Shown here piece after piece: positions 1 to 7,760 of a stretch of DNA of 17,965 bases (its first letter is position 1; each line of letters begins with the position of its first letter). The notes beneath the pieces were generated by a model. It had not been told where the DNA came from, did no database searches, and was given only the letters and a program-made list of their open reading frames with translations. Origin of the DNA: Symbiobacteriaceae bacterium. GTDB lineage: Bacteria; Bacillota_E; Symbiobacteriia; Symbiobacteriales; Symbiobacteriaceae. The stretch lies in the NCBI GenBank assembly GCA_027356675.1, contig DAHVXO010000344.1, positions 1 to 17,965 on the forward strand, given 5' to 3'. Both the position numbers and the translations under genes were made by a program.

Positions 1-386
1 GAGGCATGCCGGGCACCCGCCTCGAGCGCGGCTTCGATGACCGCACGTTTCTCAACCGTGGTGACACCGGCCGGGATGCAGACCATTACCCGTGGGCGGG
101 AGAAGAACCGGGGACCGCACACGCGTCGGATAAAGCTTTTCAGCATCGCCTCGGTCACATCGTAGTCGGCGATAACGCCCTCTCGCAACGGCCGGGTCGC
201 GATGATGTTCCCCGGGGTGCGTCCGAGCATGCGGCGGGCCTCGGTTCCGATTGCGAGGATCTTCTTGGTGTCCCGCTCCATCGCCACCACAGAGGGTTCA
301 CGAAGGACGATCCCGCGGCCTTTCACATAAATAAGGACGGTTGCCGTACCAAGATCAATGCCGATATCTGTCGCCCATCCGAACAC
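1..386 (-). CDS. mbl: Rod-shape determining protein MreB/Mbl family (5' part, runs off window)
   Basis: This is the N-terminal ~128 residues of an actin-like MreB/Mbl protein, which forms membrane-bound filaments that direct lateral cell-wall synthesis. The conserved start of the family is visible: DIGIDLGTA (phosphate-binding loop 1), [41 protein letters not shown] and the VCIPAG strand. I chose a GTG start at 386 because it gives the usual short N-terminus ([15 protein letters not shown]) and has GGAGG 10 bases upstream. An in-frame ATG at 404 would add six residues but has no convincing ribosome site. The gene lies 96 bases after spoIIID. In B. subtilis the gene after spoIIID is mbl, and this synteny is the reason for the symbol. 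Sequence alone does not separate MreB from Mbl here. The C-terminus lies outside the window. Confidence 0.93.
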   Translation of the reverse strand, partial: MFGWATDIGIDLGTATVLIYVKGRGIVLREPSVVAMERDTKKILAIGTEARRMLGRTPGNIIATRPLREGVIADYDVTEAMLKSFIRRVCGPRFFSRPRVMVCIPAGVTTVEKRAVIEAALEAGARHA

Positions 387-482
387 TGTGTCGACGCCTC
401 CCATAGGGCCTGGTTCTCTAGCCAGAGCCCTATCCCTTTCGACACCGTCCGGCAAATCCCTTCGGCGGGATGACCCCGCCCG
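387..482 (-). other. Intergenic region between spoIIID and mreB/mbl
   Basis: Read on the minus strand, this 96-base gap has a 5-bp stem ATCCC/GGGAT just after the spoIIID stop and a 6-bp stem with one wobble pair (CTGGCT/AGCCAG family, around 411-426). Neither is followed by a T-run, so I see no intrinsic terminator. No convincing -35/-10 pair was found. Read-through from spoIIID into mreB/mbl is therefore possible, or a promoter exists that I cannot recognise. Confidence 0.3.
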
Positions 483-731
483 CTACTTTTCCATGTACTT
501 CTGGCGGGTGGCTGCACCCCCACGGATGTGGCGCTCAGACTTGTTGAAGTCCAAGACCCGGCGAACTCGGGCGGCCAATTCGGAATTGACCCGCGGCAAC
601 CGTTCGGTGACATCTTTGTGCACCGTGCTCTTTGATACGCCGAAGAGCATGGCTGTATCCCGAACGGTGTCCTTGGTCCTGAAGATGTGATTGCTCACAT
701 CCAGAACCCGTTTCCAGATATGGTCCTTCAC
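483..731 (-). CDS. spoIIID: Stage III sporulation transcriptional regulator SpoIIID
   Basis: An 82-residue DNA-binding protein matching SpoIIID, the small mother-cell regulator that activates or represses many sigma-E and sigma-K genes during sporulation. A helix-turn-helix sits at about residues 22-42, with the near-invariant GVSKSTVHKDVTERLP stretch. The basic C-terminal segment (RHIRGGAATRQKY) is also typical. The length is slightly under the ~93 residues of the B. subtilis protein, because the C-terminal tail is shorter. The start is GTG with an AGGGGG ribosome site about 8 bases upstream. A candidate sigma-E promoter lies at 767-795, immediately behind the spoIIQ terminator hairpin. The following gene is mreB/mbl, the same order as in Bacillus. 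The stop is TAG, which shows amber is a normal stop here. Confidence 0.97.
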   Translation of the reverse strand: MKDHIWKRVLDVSNHIFRTKDTVRDTAMLFGVSKSTVHKDVTERLPRVNSELAARVRRVLDFNKSERHIRGGAATRQKYMEK

Positions 732-766
732 CGCTGGGCCCCCTTCGCCCTCTCATGGTTGCTAGA

Positions 767-795
767 TGTATATGGGCAGGGGGAGTAAACATGAC
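767..795 (-). promoter_or_regulatory. Candidate sigma-E promoter of spoIIID
   Basis: On the minus strand GTCATGTT (788-795) and CATATACA (767-774) are separated by 13 bases. They resemble the sporulation sigma-E elements (roughly GKCATATT and CATACAMT) with one and two mismatches. spoIIID is a sigma-E gene in B. subtilis, so the location fits. The -35 element overlaps the arm of the terminator stem that precedes it. This is pattern matching only. Confidence 0.45.
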
Positions 796-819
796 GAGCA
801 CGCCGCTGGCGTGCTCGTC
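793..819 (-). terminator. Hairpin after spoIIQ, probable terminator
   Basis: A perfect 12-bp stem, GACGAGCACGCC with GGCGTGCTCGTC and a 3-base loop, begins 9 bases after the stop of the spoIIQ-like gene on the minus strand. The downstream tract is ATGTTTAC, only weakly T-rich, so termination may be partial. The stem is very stable. Confidence 0.65.
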
Positions 820-827
820 TATGGAAG

Positions 828-1526
828 TTAATTGTTGAAGTAGGGCTCCGGATCTTCCGGCTCATCGTTGCGCAGGACCTGGAATCGCAGGTGCGTGCCC
901 AACGCTGTTCGAGCGGGTCCGGGGGACCCGACCTGGCCAATCAGACTGCCGGCTTGCACCCCGGCATTCTTGCCGATGAGAATTTTGCCAAGCCCCACAT
1001 ACCGGCTGACGAGCCCGCCGCCGTGGTCGATGGTAACGACCCCGCCGTCGAGTGGGTGGTGTTCCACCACTTCGGTCACAGTACCCGCGCCAGCCGCAAT
1101 CACGGCGTCGCCGCGGTTGGCCTCGTACGCGATCGCGGCGTAGAGCCGGAAATCCCCAAAAGCATCATCAAAGGAAGTGAACGACCGCAAGACCTTGTGA
1201 GAACCTGCAAGGGGCGTTCCCAGGTGGCGAGGGGCAACCGCCTCTGCAACCTGGTTGGCGGGTGCCGCCTCGGTGGGCACGGCGGCTGCCCGTTCGGGCT
1301 TTGCTGTTTGCACTTCTTGCCCTGCCGCGTCGTTTGGGGACAGCAGCCGGTCCGCGTATTGCAGCTGCTGTTGCTGGGTGGGCGAAAGCCCCAAGGGGCG
1401 GAACCGCTGGAAAACCGCAAGGCCGGCCAGCAAGGCTGTCAGGATAGCAAGGGAGATGAGCGTGGTGCGGCGTTCATGGGACAGGCGGCTAAACCACGAA
1501 CCGGATAGGCCGCGCATTGGTTTCAA
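828..1526 (-). CDS. spoIIQ: SpoIIQ-like M23 (LytM) domain protein with degenerate metal site
   Basis: About 232 residues: a short cytosolic N-terminus, one membrane segment near residues 22-40 (LISLAILTALLAGLAVF), a Gln/Ala-rich linker, then a C-terminal LytM/M23-like fold. The fold is recognisable from GDAVIAAGAGTV, HGGGLVSRYVGL and GTHLRFQV. This is the architecture of SpoIIQ, the forespore membrane protein that pairs with mother-cell SpoIIIAH across the intermembrane space during engulfment. The canonical HxxxD zinc motif is absent (RLYAA at that place) and the final HxH reads HLR, so metal-dependent endopeptidase activity is unlikely. SpoIIQ of B. subtilis is also catalytically degenerate. 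The start is uncertain. TTG at 1526 has AGGTGA six bases upstream. TTG 1532 and ATG 1517 are alternatives. It lies directly downstream of spoIID, as a sporulation cluster would suggest. A non-SpoIIQ M23 protein cannot be fully excluded. Confidence 0.8.
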   Translation of the reverse strand: MKPMRGLSGSWFSRLSHERRTTLISLAILTALLAGLAVFQRFRPLGLSPTQQQQLQYADRLLSPNDAAGQEVQTAKPERAAAVPTEAAPANQVAEAVAPRHLGTPLAGSHKVLRSFTSFDDAFGDFRLYAAIAYEANRGDAVIAAGAGTVTEVVEHHPLDGGVVTIDHGGGLVSRYVGLGKILIGKNAGVQAGSLIGQVGSPGPARTALGTHLRFQVLRNDEPEDPEPYFNN

Positions 1527-1545
1527 GACCAATCACCTCGGCTTT

Positions 1546-1574
1546 AGCCTGCCCAAATCTGGATCAAATCATGC
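1546..1574 (-). promoter_or_regulatory. Candidate sigma-F/G promoter of spoIIQ
   Basis: On the minus strand GCATG (1570-1574), 15 bases, then GGGCAGGCT (1546-1554) resemble the forespore sigma-F/G pattern (GYATR and GGnnAnAnT) with one mismatch in the -10. It lies in the 61-base gap between spoIID and the spoIIQ-like gene and would give a leader of roughly 20 bases. spoIIQ is sigma-F dependent in B. subtilis. Inference from pattern and position. Confidence 0.4.
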
Positions 1575-1587
1575 CATACCCTGCCAT

Positions 1588-2604
1588 TTATTCGCTGAAT
1601 ATCCGGCCGACAGAGACGCCCGTATAGTAATGGGTCAGAATATCGCGAAACCCCTTTCCGGCCCGCGCCATGCCGTTGGCGCCGTACTGGCTCATACCGA
1701 CCCCGTGGCCGTATCCATGCGTGCTGATCAACACCTGCCCGCCCCGCATGGTCACTGTGAAGTCCGTGGACCGCAGTCCAAGCCGTTCGCGGAACTCCCG
1801 TCCGGACACCGTGTTGGCCCCAACCTTGACCGACTTGACTCGACCCGTGGCGGTTCGCGAAACGATCTGAACGGGCGCCTGTGCGGCTGACTGGCCTTTG
1901 GCGGCGGCCGCCGGTACCACGACACCCGGCCCGTTCTGCCTGAATGCACTGGCAAGGGCCTCTGGATTAAAAGTGCGGGTCTCCCGGAGCTTTGGCGCAT
2001 CCGCCCCCCAGTGGTCATCCACCGGTTTCAGGTAGGGCAGGGACTGGCCGAAGTACTCGGCAGCATCTTCCGTAACGGTTCCAGAGACGGAATGATAGAG
2101 CGGGTCTATCAGTTCGCCCCGGTAGGTGAGTACCAGCCCAGCGGTCTCCGCCTCTGCCTGGTTCAACCGCTTCCATAGACTCATGGCGGCGAAAGTGCCC
2201 AGCCGCTTGGTGAGGTCTGCGCGCGAGATGTAAGCCTGTCCGGTGGCCGGGTCCGCGCAGACATCCGCCGCGGCGTTGAGTGGGCACCCGCCCTTGCCTG
2301 GTCCGACGAACTGTTGCATGCGCCGTACGGTATATGTGCGCGCCACCACCAACTGCGACTTCAGGGCCTCCATCTCGAATTCCGGCGGCATCTCAGCGGC
2401 GACGACTCCCTTGAGGTACTCGCCGAGCGCCATTGCCTGCACCGTCTGCGTCTGTGGAAAGTAGATCTTGACGGTCAAGGTGTCGCTCGGGTCATGGGCC
2501 GTGGGTGGCGCTGCCTTTCCCGCCATCCGCCCGAGTGCTGTCGGTAGAGCAACCAGAGCCACAACCAGCAGCAGCAGTGTGGTCGCGAGGTACCGTCGCA
2601 TCAT
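1588..2604 (-). CDS. spoIID: Stage II sporulation protein D (peptidoglycan lytic transglycosylase)
   Basis: A 338-residue SpoIID. In the DMP complex (SpoIID, SpoIIM, SpoIIP) it cleaves glycan strands stripped of stem peptides to drive engulfment of the forespore. An N-terminal hydrophobic anchor (residues 5-22) precedes the domain. YLKGVVAAEMPPEFEMEALK carries E71, the position of the proposed catalytic glutamate. It is followed by SQLVVARTYTV. Two cysteines (C107, C116) lie where characterised SpoIID proteins bind zinc. The family signature GYGHGVGMSQYGANGMA begins at residue 297, near the C-terminus. The ATG start has GGAGG six bases upstream. Upstream is a candidate sigma-E -10 element (2665-2672), and downstream is the spoIIQ-like gene. 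In B. subtilis murAA lies between ywmB and spoIID; it is absent here. Confidence 0.96.
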   Translation of the reverse strand: MMRRYLATTLLLLVVALVALPTALGRMAGKAAPPTAHDPSDTLTVKIYFPQTQTVQAMALGEYLKGVVAAEMPPEFEMEALKSQLVVARTYTVRRMQQFVGPGKGGCPLNAAADVCADPATGQAYISRADLTKRLGTFAAMSLWKRLNQAEAETAGLVLTYRGELIDPLYHSVSGTVTEDAAEYFGQSLPYLKPVDDHWGADAPKLRETRTFNPEALASAFRQNGPGVVVPAAAAKGQSAAQAPVQIVSRTATGRVKSVKVGANTVSGREFRERLGLRSTDFTVTMRGGQVLISTHGYGHGVGMSQYGANGMARAGKGFRDILTHYYTGVSVGRIFSE

Positions 2605-2641
2605 CTCGGGCCTCCGTATGGTCCGGCGGAACGGGTCGCTT

Positions 2642-2679
2642 GCCGGGCCTGTAGTATCACATAATGTGTATGGCCCGGC
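2642..2679 (-). promoter_or_regulatory. Candidate sigma-E -10 element inside nested inverted repeats, upstream of spoIID
   Basis: On the minus strand CATACACA (2665-2672) matches the sigma-E -10 consensus CATACAMT at seven of eight positions, about 60 bases before the spoIID start. The -35 region is less clear; TTATGTAAT lies further upstream than the normal spacing. The element is enclosed by a perfect 8-bp inverted repeat, GCCGGGCC (2642-2649) and GGCCCGGC (2672-2679). A smaller palindrome, CACATAATGTG (2658-2668), lies inside it. The structure could be an operator, a weak ywmB terminator, or chance. Confidence 0.35.
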
Positions 2680-2706
2680 CCCGGTCCGTATTACATAAGG
2701 TGCGCG

Positions 2707-3345
2707 CTAGTACTCCTGCTGCAGAGCCGGCCAGGCTGCCCAGACATGGGTGCGACCCGTCTGGGAATCCGTGCGGGCTGCGACCTGGATGTTCGTCGGA
2801 TAGGGTCCGGCAGGCAGGCCCGGGGTCCACCCTGCCAGACTCGCCGACCCGGGCCCAGCCCAGGGCTGGCGCCCAGTGGCGTTTACAACGTCCAGCGCGG
2901 ACCGCACCAAGCGTGCGGGTTGTGTCCGCCCCGTCGTTCCCTCCAGCTGGACGGTCAGAACCGGTTCACCGCCTGGGCGGGAGAGCACCCGGCGGACCAG
3001 TGTAAATCGCTCCTCCCACTGATGTGCAGGGCCTCCCGCAAATACCCACCTCAGGGTCAAATAATGGGCCTCGTTGCGTGCCAGTGTCCGCAGTTCCCGG
3101 GTTTCGGCCGGTGTCTGTTGCGTCCACGCCAAGGCCGTCCTGACCTGCTGCTCGACCTGGGCATCCGGCACTTCGATCCAGCCGGTGATCGTGATTCGCT
3201 CAGGAGTAGCCCCGGTGGCCCGCAGGGCATCATTCAACCCAACCATTCCGGTGGCCGGTGACCCGTTCACCTGGCCATATTCGGTTGCGGCCCCTGTATA
3301 CAGAAGCGTCGCGACCAAACTACCAATCAACACCAACTGACGCAC
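2707..3345 (-). CDS. ywmB: YwmB-like secreted/anchored protein (TATA-box binding-like fold family)
   Basis: About 212 residues with an N-terminal signal or anchor (RQLVLIGSLVATLLYTGAA), then a mixed alpha/beta domain. Similarity to the YwmB family (DUF1779) is judged from length, an exported N-terminus, motifs such as ITGWIEVPDAQVEQQVRTAL, and the genome position between the atp operon and spoIID as in B. subtilis. The function of YwmB is not established; the family is restricted to endospore-formers and their relatives. I prefer the GTG start at 3345, with AGGGGG nine bases upstream, because it places the hydrophobic segment right at the N-terminus. The longer frame from 3393 would add 16 residues without a good ribosome site. 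There is no recognisable catalytic motif. The assignment depends largely on synteny. Confidence 0.7.
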   Translation of the reverse strand: MRQLVLIGSLVATLLYTGAATEYGQVNGSPATGMVGLNDALRATGATPERITITGWIEVPDAQVEQQVRTALAWTQQTPAETRELRTLARNEAHYLTLRWVFAGGPAHQWEERFTLVRRVLSRPGGEPVLTVQLEGTTGRTQPARLVRSALDVVNATGRQPWAGPGSASLAGWTPGLPAGPYPTNIQVAARTDSQTGRTHVWAAWPALQQEY

Positions 3346-3593
3346 GCGGATCAACCCCCTGATCCCAGTCTTGACCAGGGCACAAAAGACCAAACCTGCA
3401 TGGGCGAAACGGCCTTTGGGTAGAATCCCTCGAGCGCCACCGGAAGGGCCACAGCAGGAGTTTGGGTTCCGGGTACCGTACTCTCAAGTGCACGTCCATT
3501 CCCTGCGTTTTAGTTTACGGCAGGGCATCACGGAACGCGAGGCGGTGACGCTCACTGGCTGTCCATCCATATCTCATCGGCGGAGCGGTCATT
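3346..3593. other. Divergent intergenic region between ywmB and the AAA+ ATPase gene
   Basis: At 248 bases this is the longest gene-free stretch of the window. It must hold the promoters of two divergent units. I could not find a convincing sigma-A pair on either strand. An inverted repeat CCCTGC (3501-3506) / GCAGGG (3520-3525) with an AT-rich 13-base spacer lies about 70 bases before the AAA+ start and might be an operator. The ribosome site of the plus-strand gene (CGGAG, eight bases before ATG 3594) is at its right end. Confidence 0.3.
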
Positions 3594-4601
3594 ATGGCCG
3601 CAATCGCGAGTCCGGTGATGCGTCACGGTCGCCGGTGGTGGCGCCTATGGCGCCGAGAGGTGCATAATCAGGCTGCGTTTGAGACGGCAAGAGCCCGCAT
3701 ACAGGAGGAGGCAAGTCGCTTGTTCAACCTGACTCCGGAGGATCTGCAGACAGCCCTGCAGTCCCAGAACTACTTCCTGGATCGGTTGAGCGTAAACCGA
3801 CTCTGGTCGTACCTGCGCCAGGGCAAGCCGATTGGATTGCGAGGCGAACCGGGCATCGGGAAATCGCAGTTGGCCGAGGCCTTCGCGAAGGCCATGGGTT
3901 ACGGGCTGATTGACCTGGAGTGCCACAGCCACCTGGAGGCCGAGGAGATCGGCATCTCCTGGAATGGCTTCAAGCAGATTGTCGACGCCCAGGCGTACCG
4001 CTCCGGCGAGACGCCGAACCTTTACACGTTGGATTACTTGAACACCACGCCCTTGCTGGAGAGTTTATTGGCGGACCGCCCGACCGTCGTGCGGGTGGAT
4101 GAAGTGGATAAACTGAACGAACACACGACGAACTTTTTTCTGCGTTATTTGGACAAGAAGGAACTGGTCGTCCATAATCTGGCCGAAGGCGGGGCGAAGA
4201 AGGTCTTGCGGGCCAAGGCGCCCCTCTTTGTCTTCCTCACATCAAATGAATACAAGCGGTTGGACACCGCTTTCATGCGCCGTACCGTCTGGCTGGACCT
4301 GCGGTTTCCGGCCGAGGCTGCGCTCGCTGCCATCGTGCAGGCTGCGGTAGACGTCCCGGCGGACTTTGCCGCGCGGGTCGCCCGCATAATCATGCAGCTC
4401 CGTCAGCTCAACATGGAGAAGAAGCCTGCGATCGCCGAAGCGATTGAATGGACGCGGGCGCTGGTCGACGTGAGCGAAGGCAAGATCACGCCTGAAGCGA
4501 TCGATGTTACGATTGGCTTCCTGGCAAAGTATCCGGAGGATGAGGCAATCGTCAAGGAGGCGCTTCATCGTTGGTACGATGGGTTTGGCAGAACCGCCTA
4601 G
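3594..4601 (+). CDS. MoxR-family AAA+ ATPase
   Basis: A 335-residue AAA+ ATPase of the MoxR type. Such ATPases act as chaperones that remodel or load cofactors into client complexes, usually together with a VWA partner. Visible motifs: Walker A GEPGIGKS (84-91), Walker B VVRVDE (165-170), sensor 1 in FLTSNEYKR (N218), and an arginine pair R229-R230 in the finger position. A helical lid follows. The first ~25 residues are Arg/Trp-rich (RRWWRLWRR), unusual for this family and possibly membrane-associated. Alternative downstream starts would trim it. The ATG start has CGGAG eight bases upstream. The gene overlaps the downstream VWA gene by 31 bases, so the two are co-translated. The client is unknown, and no enzyme subunit gene needing maturation lies beside the pair on the same strand. 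Confidence 0.9.
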   Translation: MAAIASPVMRHGRRWWRLWRREVHNQAAFETARARIQEEASRLFNLTPEDLQTALQSQNYFLDRLSVNRLWSYLRQGKPIGLRGEPGIGKSQLAEAFAKAMGYGLIDLECHSHLEAEEIGISWNGFKQIVDAQAYRSGETPNLYTLDYLNTTPLLESLLADRPTVVRVDEVDKLNEHTTNFFLRYLDKKELVVHNLAEGGAKKVLRAKAPLFVFLTSNEYKRLDTAFMRRTVWLDLRFPAEAALAAIVQAAVDVPADFAARVARIIMQLRQLNMEKKPAIAEAIEWTRALVDVSEGKITPEAIDVTIGFLAKYPEDEAIVKEALHRWYDGFGRTA

Positions 4602-5836
4602 TCCTTTCGGTCAACCGCTTCTTCCGCCTCTTCGTCCGTTGGGTGCTCATCTGGCTAAGCTACTTAGTGCGCACACTGCGCCGCCACGCGTTGGTCACGG
4701 CACGCTTTGTCACACTCCTGATCAAACCGCGCAACCCGAACAATCTCTTTGTGGCAGGCCTTGAGGGCGCCTATACAGCCCCGGAGGTGGGTGTGACCGG
4801 GTCTGCTGCTGACCCCAACGACCCCCAACACCGCCGTAGCTTGCTGTGGGCCGGCGGGAGCGCCGAAGCGGCGCCCGCTGAGGCCCCGCTGAGCACCGAC
4901 GCCGTCTCCCTGTGGCGTGGCGGCCGGCGGGTCACAGCGGCAGAGTCCAATCCAGCAGCCGTGGGAGTAAATCGGCGGTTTTCTTACCTCGATGTCCTCG
5001 CTGCTCAGCTCAAGAAGATTTCAGGCCCGCAGATCAAAGACCTCGAGGCACTGGTCCAGCGTCTGGCCCGCAAATGGCTCGACATGGACGAGATCTTTGA
5101 GCAAATCCCGCGCCGCAACAAGTTCGACGTCGGGGAGACTCTCCGGTACAACATCCCCCGCTATGCCGGAAAGATCCTCAATTTCAAATGGGCCACCAAT
5201 GATCTCCCGGTGCCCCAGTTATCAAAACCGGCCCGCATCCTGGTCATCGGCGACGTATCGCACTCCATGGTCCACTACGTAAGCGTCATCCTCTACTTCA
5301 TGCATATGCTCAACTTTCGCTTCGTCGTGGATAGTTACATCTTTAGCGAAAATGCGACACACTCCGCCCCGTTTCTCAACGGGCTCGGCACCTTTGAGGA
5401 AAAAGTGCGCCGGCTCGTGGCGGGCGCCAAATCCTGGAACGCCGGTACCCGATTCGGTTCTGCCCTCGAGGAGATCGCGACCCAGGCCCACGTGGACGCG
5501 TATACCCACGTCCTGATTGCCACGGACGGAAAAGTTTCGCTGCAGGGCCAGGAGGCCATCAAGATCGAGCGCTACATGAAGGAACTGCGGGCCAAGGCGA
5601 AGCAAGTCGTCTTCCTGACCCCCTCGGCTGAGTTTTCAGAGGGCGCCAGTGGTAAGGCTAAGCCCGACCGGCTGGGGAGCTTCGAGTATGGATTTGTCGA
5701 GATCCCCATCTTTGAGATGGGGCCGCCGCTCTGGTACGGGGTGCTCTCCCGCTATGCCGACCGGCTGTACCTCGTGCGCTCGGTCCAGGACCTTGTGGAC
5801 ATGACCGAGGACCTGATCGTGGCGTCGAAAGGCTAG
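4571..5836 (+). CDS. VWA-domain protein (CoxE-like), partner of the MoxR ATPase
   Basis: 421 residues with a von Willebrand factor A domain in the C-terminal half. The metal-ion-dependent adhesion site is complete: DVSHS (D228, S230, S232), T293 in NAGTRFGS and D319 in ATDGK. The N-terminus (residues 7-50) is hydrophobic and basic with many Trp, Arg and Leu (LFVRWVLIWLSYLV), suggesting a membrane anchor or amphipathic helix. It is followed by a low-complexity Ala/Pro region and a helical middle section. The start is a TTG with GGAGG 10 bases upstream, inside the end of the ATPase gene. MoxR/VWA pairs (for example RavA-ViaA or CoxD-CoxE) act together in complex assembly or metal insertion; the target here is unknown. 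It ends at the terminator shared with the atp operon. Confidence 0.88.
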   Translation: MVRWVWQNRLVLSVNRFFRLFVRWVLIWLSYLVRTLRRHALVTARFVTLLIKPRNPNNLFVAGLEGAYTAPEVGVTGSAADPNDPQHRRSLLWAGGSAEAAPAEAPLSTDAVSLWRGGRRVTAAESNPAAVGVNRRFSYLDVLAAQLKKISGPQIKDLEALVQRLARKWLDMDEIFEQIPRRNKFDVGETLRYNIPRYAGKILNFKWATNDLPVPQLSKPARILVIGDVSHSMVHYVSVILYFMHMLNFRFVVDSYIFSENATHSAPFLNGLGTFEEKVRRLVAGAKSWNAGTRFGSALEEIATQAHVDAYTHVLIATDGKVSLQGQEAIKIERYMKELRAKAKQVVFLTPSAEFSEGASGKAKPDRLGSFEYGFVEIPIFEMGPPLWYGVLSRYADRLYLVRSVQDLVDMTEDLIVASKG

Positions 5837-5845
5837 CTGAGACAG

Positions 5846-5881
5846 AAAAACCCCCGGGAGTTTTTAAGACCCCGGGGGTTT
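5846..5881. terminator. Bidirectional intrinsic terminator between the VWA gene and atpC
   Basis: An 11-bp stem, AAACCCCCGGG (5848-5858) with CCCGGGGGTTT (5871-5881), and a 12-base loop. On the minus strand the stem is followed by TTTTT (closing the atp operon six bases after the atpC stop). On the plus strand it ends in TTTG after the VWA gene. The convergent arrangement fits a shared terminator. Confidence 0.9.
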
Positions 5882-5886
5882 GACAT

Positions 5887-6315
5887 TTAGCTTTCCTTCC
5901 CGTCTTCCAGCACACCGGCCGCCTTGAGCCGGGTAATGGCTCGCTGCAGCGCAGCCTCAGCCCGGATCCGGTCCACGTTAGCGGTTCGCTCCCGCAGCCG
6001 GGTCTCGGCCCGCTTGCGGGCCTCCTTGGCACGCATCACGTCCACCGTTTCGGCGACCTCGGCCGAATCGGCCAGCACCGTGATCCGGTTCGCACTCAGC
6101 TCCAGGAAGCCGCCACCCAACGCCACCCGCTTGAAGTCTTCGCCCTGCCTATACCGCAGGATCCCGACCTTCAAGTTGGCGACCATCGGAGCGTGGTTGT
6201 GCAGAATACCCATGGAGCCCTCCGCCGCTGGAATCACGACGGCATCCGTCGCGACATCCTTCAACACCACGCGCTCAGGCGTGATAATCTGGAGGCTCAT
6301 GTTCCCGCCGGACAT
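5887..6315 (-). CDS. atpC: ATP synthase F1 epsilon subunit
   Basis: A 142-residue epsilon subunit, part of the central stalk that couples rotation of the c-ring to F1 and can inhibit ATP hydrolysis. The N-terminal beta-sandwich has the usual PERVVLKDVATDAVVIPAAEG and GILHNHAPM motifs, followed by ALGGGFLELSANRITVLAD. The two C-terminal helices are complete and charged. The ATG at 6315 has AGGTGA six bases upstream; an internal ATG at 6300 has a weaker site. It starts right at the end of atpD and is the last gene of the operon, just before a strong terminator. Confidence 0.97.
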   Translation of the reverse strand: MSGGNMSLQIITPERVVLKDVATDAVVIPAAEGSMGILHNHAPMVANLKVGILRYRQGEDFKRVALGGGFLELSANRITVLADSAEVAETVDVMRAKEARKRAETRLRERTANVDRIRAEAALQRAITRLKAAGVLEDGKES

Positions 6316-6316
6316 A

Positions 6317-7750
<1,434 letters not shown>

Positions 7751-7760
7751 CTATGCGGCC

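Noticed and set aside
3421..3426. TAGAAT as a -10 for the MoxR gene
   Set aside because: No -35 hexamer at suitable spacing, and it is about 170 bases from the start codon.
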